Part shown: piece by piece, positions 7,550 to 16,123 of the stretch
Layout: each line of letters begins with the position of its first letter
How positions within the stretch are numbered: position 1 is the stretch's first letter
Source of the DNA: Clostridiaceae bacterium
GTDB lineage: Bacteria; Bacillota; Clostridia; DSM-8532
Length of the DNA stretch: 38,073 nucleotides
Direction of reading: 5' to 3'
Assembly (NCBI GenBank): GCA_012522505.1
Contig: JAAYKJ010000226.1
Span: forward strand, 1-38,073
Translations under genes and position numbers: made by a program
The notes under the pieces: model-generated
What the model was told of the DNA's origin: nothing
Databases searched by the model: none
Seen by the model: only the letters and a program-made list of their open reading frames with translations

Positions 7550-8590
7550 ATGAAAAAATTATTACCGATGATTTTAGCAACAGCTCTTATAACCATGATG
7601 ATGGCAGGATGCCAAATAATCCCGGAAGACAGCAATACCACTAATCCAACCGCTGCTCCAACAGGTTCCATCCAAACCGGAGCCAGTGAACAAACCGAGC
7701 CTATTGAAATAAAGATAGGTGGCCTTAAGGGTCCAACCTCCATGGGGTTGGTTAAGCTGATGGAATCGGCCGAGAAAGCTGAGGCTAAAAACAACTATAC
7801 CTTCACGATTTCAGGCTCGGCAGATGAAGTGACACCCAAACTAATCAAAGGTGAACTTGATATGGCAGCAGTGCCAGCAAACCTTGCATCAGTTTTGTAT
7901 AACAATACAAACGGTGAAATCAAGCTGCTTGCAGTGAATACCCTGGGTGTTGTCTATATCGTTGAGAAGGGAAATGAAATAAATTCCTTTATGGATCTGA
8001 AAGGTAAGACAATCTATGGAACCGGGAAAGGATCAACCCCTGAATATACGCTCAGATACTTGCTTTCTGAAAAGGGGATCGATCCCGATAGGGATGTCAA
8101 TCTTGAATGGAAGGCAGAACCCACCGAAGTCGTGGCCCTGTTCTCTGAACTTGATAAGGGCGTGGCGATGATGCCCCAGCCCTATGTTACTGTAGCCCAG
8201 ACTCAGATCGAAGGATTGCGAATGGCCATAGATCTGACAAAGGAGTGGGATGCTCTTGATAGTGGAAGTTCTTTGATTACCGGAGTTTTGGTTGTTAGAA
8301 AGGAATTTGCAGAAAAATATCCGGAACAAATTGCTGCATTTCTTGATGAATACCAACAATCTGCAGAATATGTAAATACCAATATTCCAGAGGCCGCAAA
8401 GCTAATTGAAAAATACGGAATCGTAAAAGCAGCGATTGCAGAAAAAGCAATACCCTATTGCAATATATACTTTATGGAGGGTGCTGAAATGAAGGCTTCG
8501 ATGCAGGGTTACCTGAGTGCACTCCTTGAACAAAATCCCAAATCAATTGGCGGTAAACTACCTGCCGAAGATTTTTATTATGAAAGATAA
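7550..8590 (+). CDS. ABC transporter substrate-binding lipoprotein (NMT1/SsuA-TauA-like)
   Basis: A 346-residue lipoprotein: a signal peptide ending MMMAGC (lipobox, Cys ~20), a Ser/Thr/Pro linker, then a periplasmic-binding-protein fold of the NMT1/THI5/SsuA type (IKIGGLKGPTSMGLVKLM; ELDMAAVPANLASVLYN; LKGKTIYGTGKGSTPEYTLR). That superfamily binds sulfonates, nitrate, pyrimidine precursors and similar small molecules; the substrate cannot be read from the sequence. The ATG at 7550 follows GGAGGAG; upstream in-frame ATGs would run into the regulator gene. The permease gene overlaps its end by 11 nt. Confidence 0.9.
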   Translation: MKKLLPMILATALITMMMAGCQIIPEDSNTTNPTAAPTGSIQTGASEQTEPIEIKIGGLKGPTSMGLVKLMESAEKAEAKNNYTFTISGSADEVTPKLIKGELDMAAVPANLASVLYNNTNGEIKLLAVNTLGVVYIVEKGNEINSFMDLKGKTIYGTGKGSTPEYTLRYLLSEKGIDPDRDVNLEWKAEPTEVVALFSELDKGVAMMPQPYVTVAQTQIEGLRMAIDLTKEWDALDSGSSLITGVLVVRKEFAEKYPEQIAAFLDEYQQSAEYVNTNIPEAAKLIEKYGIVKAAIAEKAIPYCNIYFMEGAEMKASMQGYLSALLEQNPKSIGGKLPAEDFYYER

Positions 8591-9341
8591 GAAGCATGGG
8601 AATAGAACAGAAAAGATAGCTGCAGTTGTGTTTGCCTTGGTCATTTGGCACATAGCTGCAGTGATTATCAACAACAGTTTGCTTCTCGTTACCCCTCTGA
8701 CTGTAGCAAAAAGGCTTTTTTACCTTTGCTTTGAGAAGGATTTCCTGAAAGCGGTAAGCTTTTCTTTTATCCGGATTGTTTCAGGTTTTTTATTGGCCTT
8801 GGTAACGGGAAGCGTTCTGGCCGTTATTGCGGGGAGATTTCGCATCGCGCAGATTATGTTATGGCCGTTCATTGTGGCTATAAAATCTGTGCCGGTAGTA
8901 TCGTTCATCATTCTCTGTCTGATATGGCTGAATGCAGGGAATCTTTCGATATTCATAGCCTTTTTAATGGTGCTTCCAATTGTATATACCAATATGCTTC
9001 AGGGGATTCAAAGTACCGACAGTAAACTTCTGGAGATGGCATCCCTTTTTCATGTTAGCTGGCTTAAGAAACTGAAATACATATATTTGCCCCAGCTGAA
9101 ATCCTACATCATTTCAGCGTGCAGTGTCTCAATTGGCCTTTCGTGGAAAGCCGGCACTGCTGCTGAGGTGATAGGGATTCCAGAAGGTTCGATAGGCGAG
9201 AAGCTTTATCAGGCAAAAATATATTTCAGCTCGGGTGATCTTTTGGCTTGGACGGTTGTTATTATTGCCGTTAGCATCGCATTTGAAAAACTGTTCCTGC
9301 TATTTTTAAGACATTCCTTTCAGAGATTGGAGAGGATGTAA
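8580..9341 (+). CDS. ABC transporter permease (SsuC/TauC-like)
   Basis: A 253-residue membrane protein with about six helices and the binding-protein-dependent permease domain. The EAA-type loop is around TDSKLLEMASLFHVSWLKKL (~155-175), where the ATPase docks. The ATG at 8580 overlaps the end of the binding-protein gene (translational coupling); an earlier in-frame ATG at 8517 would lie deep inside it. It imports the substrate captured by the lipoprotein. The ATPase gene starts 1 nt after its stop. Confidence 0.9.
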   Translation: MKDKKHGNRTEKIAAVVFALVIWHIAAVIINNSLLLVTPLTVAKRLFYLCFEKDFLKAVSFSFIRIVSGFLLALVTGSVLAVIAGRFRIAQIMLWPFIVAIKSVPVVSFIILCLIWLNAGNLSIFIAFLMVLPIVYTNMLQGIQSTDSKLLEMASLFHVSWLKKLKYIYLPQLKSYIISACSVSIGLSWKAGTAAEVIGIPEGSIGEKLYQAKIYFSSGDLLAWTVVIIAVSIAFEKLFLLFLRHSFQRLERM

Positions 9342-9342
9342 T

Positions 9343-9936
9343 ATGGACATCGTAGTTTCAAATATTTCGAAAAGTTTTGGCACAAAGCCTGTGTTGGTTG
9401 ATTACAACGCAGTTTTTCACGAGCATCAGATCAATTGCTTAATGGGTCCATCGGGCTGTGGAAAAACGACACTGCTAAATATTCTAATGGGTTTTATTCG
9501 CCCCGACAGCGGAACTGTAAAGGGAGTACCCAGGCATAAAAGCGCTGTTTTTCAGGAGGATCGGCTTTGTGAAAGCTTTAATGCAGTTTCAAATGTTCGA
9601 CTTGTTTGCACAAGGAAAGTCAATAACAGCAAGATCATCTCACATCTTGAACACATCGGTCTTAAGGGTAGCCTCGCGCAGCCTGTAAGTGAATTAAGCG
9701 GTGGTATGAAGCGCAGAGTCGCGATCGTACGAGCCATACTTGCCCAAAGTGATATATTGTTTTTAGATGAGCCATTGAAAGGCCTGGATGAGGATACGAA
9801 GAAAGATGTTATCCAGTATATTAAAGCTCAAATTCAAGGCAGGACGGTTATAATGGTAACCCATAGCATTGAAGAGGTAAAGGCTTTTGGCGGGAGGCTT
9901 ATCACAATGGGCGGGAAGGATGGCAATGGAGCGTAG
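9343..9936 (+). CDS. ABC transporter ATP-binding protein (SsuB/TauB-like), short
   Basis: The energising ATPase of the importer, 197 residues. It has Walker A GPSGCGKTT (~35-43), a Q-loop (FQEDRL), signature LSGGMKRR (~121-128), Walker B DILFLDEP and the H-loop VTHS. It is shorter than the usual 240-260 residues of SsuB/TauB ATPases and lacks most of the region after the H-loop. The nucleotide-binding core is complete, so it is probably active. Dispersed repeat copy B covers its last codons and stop, so the C-terminus may have been altered by the repeat. Confidence 0.9.
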   Translation: MDIVVSNISKSFGTKPVLVDYNAVFHEHQINCLMGPSGCGKTTLLNILMGFIRPDSGTVKGVPRHKSAVFQEDRLCESFNAVSNVRLVCTRKVNNSKIISHLEHIGLKGSLAQPVSELSGGMKRRVAIVRAILAQSDILFLDEPLKGLDEDTKKDVIQYIKAQIQGRTVIMVTHSIEEVKAFGGRLITMGGKDGNGA

Positions 9937-9988
9937 TTTCCGTTATACACAGCTATCTCTCAAGTATATAGGGTGTGAACAGTAACGG
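9931..9988 (-). repeat. Dispersed repeat, copy B (inverted orientation)
   Basis: Read on the minus strand it contains TTACTGTTCACACCC, CTATATACTTGAGAGATAG, CTGTG and ATAACGGAAACTACGCT, very close to copy C at 28331. It is bounded by the inverted repeat CCGTTA (9940-9945) / TAACGG (9983-9988), so it can form a hairpin. It overlaps the ATPase stop codon (9934-9936) and ends 35 bases before the -35 box of the next gene. Confidence 0.75.
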
Positions 9989-10022
9989 TAAAAGGGCGAT
10001 TAATGACGAAACCTGTTGTAAT

Positions 10023-10051
10023 TTGACAAACACAACTTTCTATCATATATT
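10023..10051 (+). promoter_or_regulatory. Sigma-A promoter of the zinc-ribbon protein gene
   Basis: Consensus TTGACA (10023-10028), exact 17-bp spacing and TATATT (10046-10051). It rules out the in-frame ATG at 9975 and fits a start at 10092. Confidence 0.85.
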
Positions 10052-10091
10052 ATTCCTAATAAGCAAAATTTACTTAAGGTGGAATGATAAT

Positions 10092-11762
10092 ATGTTATGT
10101 AAAGACTGTGGTAATGAATATTCCCCGGGCGACAAATTCTGCCAAAAATGCGGTAGTATGATTACACACGAACAAATCAACGAGCCTTCTTTAGAAGACA
10201 ATGCACCAAAAGAAGCCAACAGACCCCATGAACAGGAACCTATGAATAATGAACCTGCGCAAGCAGAGCAACCAACCCCTGCTGACACCAAAAGACCTCC
10301 AAAGCTTCCTGTTATCGTGGCTGCTGGTATAGGAGTTGTTGCGATCATCATCCTGTTACTTGTTATGATGCCTGGGGGTTCAAAATACCTGAAAAGCAGC
10401 AATGCCTACAATATGCTTTTTTATGTTGACAGTGGTAGTTATGTAGTGCTGACTCCCGAGAACGGAACAATTGATCTGGATGTAGAAGATGATATAGATA
10501 GAATTTCATACTCTATGGGCGGAACGGAGATGGCTTTTTTAGCGGACTTCTTCTCCATAGACGGCGGGACGCTTTACTTTATGGAGGGACAAACGGTTAC
10601 AGAGGTTTCTGATGGCGTATACAGTTTCCTCCTTAACGCCGAAGGGAACGCAATTGCCTACCTGGCGGATTACGGTGAAGATGGCGGTGACCTGTACTTG
10701 TATGACTGCAAAAAGAAGAGCAAGGAGAAGGTAGCGAAAGAAGTTTATAGTATCGAAGCAATCTCGCCGGATGGAAAGAGTGTGGGATACATAGCCAGTT
10801 ATAGAAATTACGACAATTATCGAGGGTTTATCAGTATCAACGGACGTGAACCAGAGTCGGTGGGAAAAAACTGCAGACCTTTTGCTGTTTCCAATAATGG
10901 AAAATATGTTTATTATGAAAGGTATGGCAATGATGCAGATACCCTCTATGTGAAGGCCGGGAAAGACGACATTAAGCTGGGGAAGTATGACAGTTATTCT
11001 GCATTTCTAAATCGGGAATACTCTGAAATCCTCTTTTCCAGTGAAGGAAGGACATACATCAGTGCAAAAGGAAAAGACAAGATTAAGGTGAGTAATTCAA
11101 ATATTAGATGGCTTTTAAAGCCCGCCGCTATGGCCTATGTGCAGTATGGTACCATTATGGTATATGGCTTGGATTCTTTTGCAGGTAAAGTAGCAGTAGG
11201 GGATGACAACTCTCTATTTTACATTAATAAGGATTTTTCCTCTGAAAGAATATCATCGGGTGTTAGTTCCAACGTCCTTATATCAGATGATATGAATACT
11301 GTTTTATATGCAAACAATCGTGGCAGTCTGTTCAAGGTTGAAAACCTGAAAAAATCCTTCGAGCCTGTTGAAATTGGTGAAGACCTGGAAGTTGTTCGCT
11401 TTCAGGCTACAAGTGATATGAAAAAAATATATTATGTTAATGAAGATGATGATTTGTATTATATCAGAGGGAAATCCAAACCTAAAAATATCGCTCACGA
11501 TGTAGAGGATATCCTGATGAACACAAAGGATGACAGGCTGTATTTCCTTGAAGATTTTAGAAGAGATAGTGGAACCCTCTATACAACCAAAAACGGCAGC
11601 AAGAAGCAAGCTGTTGAGAATGCTGACGAGGTAGCCAGTATACAGCTGTATGGTGACAAAGTGATTTATTTTGAAGGCGACTATAATGGCTTCACCCTCT
11701 ACATTTCAGAATCGCCGACGAAGTTTGAAAAATTATTGGAAGATATAGATTATTTTTATTAG
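10092..11762 (+). CDS. Zinc-ribbon, single-pass membrane protein with propeller-like outer domain
   Basis: A 556-residue protein. Residues 3-20 form a zinc ribbon (CKDC...CQKC). A Pro/Glu-rich linker leads to one membrane helix at ~72-93. The remaining ~460 residues are outside and consist of repeated units of the kind GGDLYLYDCKKKSKEK, ISPDGKSVGYIA and SNNGKYVYYERYG, typical of TolB/DUF5050-like beta-propellers. The start follows AAGGTGG. It has its own strong promoter and a hairpin after its stop. The function is unknown. The cytoplasmic zinc ribbon joined to an outer propeller suggests a sensor or scaffold rather than an enzyme. It precedes the vWA locus. Confidence 0.75.
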   Translation: MLCKDCGNEYSPGDKFCQKCGSMITHEQINEPSLEDNAPKEANRPHEQEPMNNEPAQAEQPTPADTKRPPKLPVIVAAGIGVVAIIILLLVMMPGGSKYLKSSNAYNMLFYVDSGSYVVLTPENGTIDLDVEDDIDRISYSMGGTEMAFLADFFSIDGGTLYFMEGQTVTEVSDGVYSFLLNAEGNAIAYLADYGEDGGDLYLYDCKKKSKEKVAKEVYSIEAISPDGKSVGYIASYRNYDNYRGFISINGREPESVGKNCRPFAVSNNGKYVYYERYGNDADTLYVKAGKDDIKLGKYDSYSAFLNREYSEILFSSEGRTYISAKGKDKIKVSNSNIRWLLKPAAMAYVQYGTIMVYGLDSFAGKVAVGDDNSLFYINKDFSSERISSGVSSNVLISDDMNTVLYANNRGSLFKVENLKKSFEPVEIGEDLEVVRFQATSDMKKIYYVNEDDDLYYIRGKSKPKNIAHDVEDILMNTKDDRLYFLEDFRRDSGTLYTTKNGSKKQAVENADEVASIQLYGDKVIYFEGDYNGFTLYISESPTKFEKLLEDIDYFY

Positions 11763-11777
11763 TTCCTGACCACATAT

Positions 11778-11806
11778 GGCCTGTATACTTTTCTCGTATA
11801 CAGGCC
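11778..11806 (+). terminator. Terminator-like hairpin after the zinc-ribbon gene
   Basis: A perfect 11-bp stem, GGCCTGTATAC / GTATACAGGCC, with a 7-nt loop TTTTCTC, 16 bases past the stop. The T-tract after it is short (TGTT), so termination may be partial. Confidence 0.6.
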
Positions 11807-11965
11807 TGTTAAATTAGGATGCACTCTAGCCTCCAGGCTATTGCATACCGGCATGGGAAGCTCTTTTTATTAGAACAAAGCAAATCCCTACCGATATGGA
11901 AACTCTGGCCTTAAGCTTCAGCACTGATACAGCGTTATTTTTAATCTAATTCAGGGAGTCTGGAA

Positions 11966-14900
11966 ATGAATTCGTTATTTCAAATTGCTTTGGTAGGAAT
12001 GGTCACTTCCATCCTTTTGCTGACCATCATGTTCGTTCGCAAATTTTTTACTTTCCGCAGCATTCTTGTCTGCACCTATTGTGTATTCATAACCTGTTTT
12101 GCAGGCTATTTCGGCATATCAAGCCAAGAGGATACCTTATCGATATTCCCCTTATGGAGGGAAGCTGGCATAAGCCAGAGCACTAATAACCTTATCCTTG
12201 CAAATGAGCTAATCCTGGAAGGACAATATGAATTGTCTGTATTCGTCTTGGAGGATATGGGAAAATCTGATACCGTCCGGCCCGAAAGTGTTTTAACCCA
12301 AGCCCGTCTAAAAGCCCTTCAGGGTGAATTGAAGAGCGCGGCAGTGTTATATAATAAAGCAGCTCAGCTATATAGCAGCAATGGTATTGAAGGTTTCCCA
12401 GAGGATGAATTCACTTTCATCTCTGTTTCAAATACGCAGCCTTCCTTCTCAACGGATCCGGCAATGATTTCGTTTTTGAATCATACAGGCAAGGACCCAC
12501 TTCAGTATGGTTTCCAGACCACTGCGAAGCAAGATGGTGTGGTTTCTCATAAAGAAGTGTCCGAGAGGATATTGTCCAGCCTGGATAATGAACTGAATAT
12601 CATGAAGGAATCTGAAAAGGTACAGACCATCAGTCGCATTGGCGAAATGATTGGTCAGGTGGAAGAGATTTATCGTGATTATCTCGAAGGTAAAACCAAT
12701 CAACAGAACCTGGTGAAGCTGGAGAAGAAGCTTAGCGCAGCTCTTGCGGAAAACACCGAAATGCAAGGCAATAAGGCTGCCCGGTTGGCTCTGCTGAAAG
12801 CTATGGTCTTGAACGGGAACTATAAAGGGATCGCAGCTTCGGTGGATGAAAAAGCAAGCAGCGAGGAACTGATGATTGTTTCAGAGCTTTATATGAATGG
12901 AAATATTAGGAGTTCTGATTTTAATGACAGCTTTTCCGAACGTTATGATCTTATGTATGAGGCTGTACTGGAGCAGTGCGGGAAGGTTTACGACCAAGTG
13001 GTGCCTTATGAATCGAAAAGAAACCGCAGAATATATAAGGAAAAAATTGAATCGCTTATACAGGCGTGGAACAATAAAGAACTGACCGAAACCCGTGAAT
13101 TACTGGCCGAAAAGATTCATGCCACGAATCCTGCGCTTGAAAGCAAAGAGTATTTACAGCTGGCAAAGATTGAAAATTACCTGAACAATACCGACATGGC
13201 AGACAACTATCTGGATATGGCTATTGGGACGGCCAGCAATTGTGATGATGAAAACTACACGCGGCCGATGTATGAGTTGATAGGAGTTATCTCTGGCAGC
13301 ACTGAAAAGAGTTCCGATGAAATGAGGAATATTGCAGCTTATGTTGATCAGGTTATCGATAACTCCATGCCTATTCCTCTGGTCATACCCGACAGCGATA
13401 TAGTTCAGGATGTATCGTCACCGCAAGAAACAGAGAGAACCGAAAAAACAGACTTTAATCAATATTTTGCCGATCTTGTCACTAAAAAAACAGCCATGAT
13501 CAACATCGGTACCATTGACAAAAGCAATTTTCCCGAAATGAGGGCACGGATACAGGTGAGTTCCGGTCTTATCAGCACTACTGACGAATTTCTGACCCAT
13601 ATGCAATTCAAGGATTGCAACAGTCCTGTTGATAATCTTTCTGTAGAACGGCTGGAATACACAACTTCAAGGATTATTCTGCTTTGTGACACATCCGGCA
13701 GCATGTCACCAAATATTCAGGAACTCAACAACGCAATCTTGCAGTTTGCGGATGAAATGAACGCAAATGAAGAAATTGCGGTTGTAGGTTTTGACAGCTC
13801 CATTCAGTTTGACACGGGATTTACGTCAAACGCTTCAGAAGTAAAGGCTGCCACGGCGCAGATAGATGATTACGGCGGGACGGATATGTTTTCGGCCTTG
13901 TTGTATGCCGGGAGCACATTTCCAGATGATGTGAGTGCCAACAACATCATCATCCTGATGACAGATGGCCAGGACAATAACCCCAAAAGTGAGTTTACCC
14001 TTTACAACGATATCGGGGCCATGGTAGCTGACAAGGCGATAACGGTATATACCTTAGGGCTTGGCAGCAGCGTGGATATGAACTATCTCAAAACGATCGC
14101 CGAGGTTGGAAATGGGGGATTCATCTATGTAGACAAGGCTTCCAGCCTGCAGAGCTTTTATGACTTTATTCACCAGCAATTAACCAACCAATATGTCATC
14201 AGCTACCAAGCCAGGAACAGGACACTGAATGAAAGGACGCTTACCGCAAGTATTCCGGAGGAAATTACCACAGCCAGGAAAAAGTATTATCTTGTTGAAC
14301 CCGAATTGGATCAAGGTACTGAGGCCAATATGGAAATGGACCTTTTTGATATTGATGAAGCAGCGGTTTATGGTCTTAGCACCAAGGTTGTGTACAAGGG
14401 CAGCAAGGACCAAACGATAAACCTGAAAGGAAAGGGGTTTCGTGAGGATAGCGCTGTTTCGGTTTTGCTGACCGGGACGATTAATTACGATCTGAAGGCA
14501 TCCTTCGTGGATGAAAACACATACAGTATTTTAATTCCAAACAACCTAAAACCAGAAACCTATGATGTTCATGTGACACTGGATACGTCAACCTATTCCT
14601 TTGAGAAGGAATTAACCATTGCGGTTCAGGGAAGTGAAAGGAAGCTCATCTTCGGTGACTATACCTTCACAGCTCTGCATAGCAACAATAACTCAAGTGG
14701 GGATGGTGTTCTGAGTGGCCTTGTCACGATGAACGGATGGCTCAATTTCAAAGGCGATGTCGTCATCCGGGGAGATTATCAGTCCAGTGACAGGATTACC
14801 GTCTCGGACAACAATGGGGCTTATATTTCCTACAAAGCAAACAACAGCGCAGGGTTGGCCAAATACATGGCAGAAAAAGGGATTCCAGTGAGTATGGCTC

Positions 14901-16108
14901 CATTGGGAGATTTTATGATTTATGGTGAGATGTATGATCCCGAAAGCTTTGCGGAGTTCCCCACCGATGAGATCGTTGACAGTTCCAATATAAACCTGCT
15001 GTTTATGATAATTGACAACGCATATATTTGTCTTTATCCAGACATGCTTTATTTCAAAGCCTTTGGACTGGATTTGGACTTGCCCTTCCAGGAGCAGATT
15101 CTGCGCAATCTGCCAAAGCGACTTGAGCCCTATAAGCTGGACGCCTCTGTAGACATGAACGCAGGAATGGCCTTTACCGCAACCAATATCGGCTGCAATA
15201 TGGATTTTACATATTCCAGGAATGAGGATATGTCTCTTGTTAATTTACCTCTTTACCTTGATGAATTTGAAACTGCCATCGATACCATTCACAATAACTA
15301 TTCCCTGGAGCTGAAGGTGAAGATGAAAGCATGGCCGAATATGGACTCCATGGGGCTTGGCTTTGAAGTGAAAAATGGTAGATTTGACGGGTTCACCCTT
15401 TTTGCTGATAGAAAGGTGGTCCTAACCACTTCCCCAGTACCTATTTCGATGAGCGATTTTTCTCTTGGGCTGGCGGGGTTTAGTGAATATCCGTCCGATG
15501 CATCAACATTGAAAAAAGCATTATCCACAACCATAAAGGCGGGTTTTAAAATGGATTTTGCCGATGCATCGGCAGTCGTACCCAAGCTGGCAGATTTCAT
15601 TGGCGAAGATGTGAGTATCGCGACTTTGGATGATTGTGAAATGACCATCATCCCGAAAAACATCAATCTGAACTTTAGCTCGAAGCTGAAGCTGTTTACT
15701 GTATTGAATGTCGGAAGCTGTGAAATCAATATGGGCAAATTCAGCTACTCAAACGAGCTACTGGGCTATAACGGGATCTCACAGTACGGGCTGAGAGCTT
15801 CCATAACCCTTGGATCCAAATGGGAAACCGCCAATTGCTATCTGGATTTAAATGGCACGGCTGAGCTGACCTTGGGGTATCCTTACACTGGTATTTATGG
15901 AAATGTGGGCTGTGATTTTGATGTAAGATGGTGGATCTTTAAAAAAGATTTTGACGTGTCCGGCGACTTGCTGATTGGAGTGTTTAAAAACAGCTCTGAC
16001 AATCTTCAATTCTCAATGATTGTACGCGGTACGAACAAGAAAGGAAAATATTCGGGTTTTCGCCTTGATATCACAAGGATAAAAGGGATGAAGTATTCCA
16101 AATATTAA
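11966..16108 (+). CDS. Large membrane-anchored von Willebrand factor A domain protein
   Basis: 1380 residues. Two N-terminal membrane helices (~5-25 and ~32-50) are followed by a long helical, TPR-like region (~65-470). The vWA domain (~565-760) has a complete MIDAS site: DTSGS (D575-S579), a GGT threonine (~639) and TDG (D667). It should therefore bind Mg2+ and, by analogy, a protein ligand. After it comes an IPT/TIG-like beta domain (~790-880) and ~500 residues of beta-rich sequence of unknown type, ending without a sorting signal. A GGGAG site precedes the start. The next gene starts 15 nt after its stop, so the two are probably coexpressed. The domain order is not one I know as a named system. 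Confidence 0.85.
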   Translation: MNSLFQIALVGMVTSILLLTIMFVRKFFTFRSILVCTYCVFITCFAGYFGISSQEDTLSIFPLWREAGISQSTNNLILANELILEGQYELSVFVLEDMGKSDTVRPESVLTQARLKALQGELKSAAVLYNKAAQLYSSNGIEGFPEDEFTFISVSNTQPSFSTDPAMISFLNHTGKDPLQYGFQTTAKQDGVVSHKEVSERILSSLDNELNIMKESEKVQTISRIGEMIGQVEEIYRDYLEGKTNQQNLVKLEKKLSAALAENTEMQGNKAARLALLKAMVLNGNYKGIAASVDEKASSEELMIVSELYMNGNIRSSDFNDSFSERYDLMYEAVLEQCGKVYDQVVPYESKRNRRIYKEKIESLIQAWNNKELTETRELLAEKIHATNPALESKEYLQLAKIENYLNNTDMADNYLDMAIGTASNCDDENYTRPMYELIGVISGSTEKSSDEMRNIAAYVDQVIDNSMPIPLVIPDSDIVQDVSSPQETERTEKTDFNQYFADLVTKKTAMINIGTIDKSNFPEMRARIQVSSGLISTTDEFLTHMQFKDCNSPVDNLSVERLEYTTSRIILLCDTSGSMSPNIQELNNAILQFADEMNANEEIAVVGFDSSIQFDTGFTSNASEVKAATAQIDDYGGTDMFSALLYAGSTFPDDVSANNIIILMTDGQDNNPKSEFTLYNDIGAMVADKAITVYTLGLGSSVDMNYLKTIAEVGNGGFIYVDKASSLQSFYDFIHQQLTNQYVISYQARNRTLNERTLTASIPEEITTARKKYYLVEPELDQGTEANMEMDLFDIDEAAVYGLSTKVVYKGSKDQTINLKGKGFREDSAVSVLLTGTINYDLKASFVDENTYSILIPNNLKPETYDVHVTLDTSTYSFEKELTIAVQGSERKLIFGDYTFTALHSNNNSSGDGVLSGLVTMNGWLNFKGDVVIRGDYQSSDRITVSDNNGAYISYKANNSAGLAKYMAEKGIPVSMAPLGDFMIYGEMYDPESFAEFPTDEIVDSSNINLLFMIIDNAYICLYPDMLYFKAFGLDLDLPFQEQILRNLPKRLEPYKLDASVDMNAGMAFTATNIGCNMDFTYSRNEDMSLVNLPLYLDEFETAIDTIHNNYSLELKVKMKAWPNMDSMGLGFEVKNGRFDGFTLFADRKVVLTTSPVPISMSDFSLGLAGFSEYPSDASTLKKALSTTIKAGFKMDFADASAVVPKLADFIGEDVSIATLDDCEMTIIPKNINLNFSSKLKLFTVLNVGSCEINMGKFSYSNELLGYNGISQYGLRASITLGSKWETANCYLDLNGTAELTLGYPYTGIYGNVGCDFDVRWWIFKKDFDVSGDLLIGVFKNSSDNLQFSMIVRGTNKKGKYSGFRLDITRIKGMKYSKY

Positions 16109-16123
16109 TCTTTGGAGGAGAAA

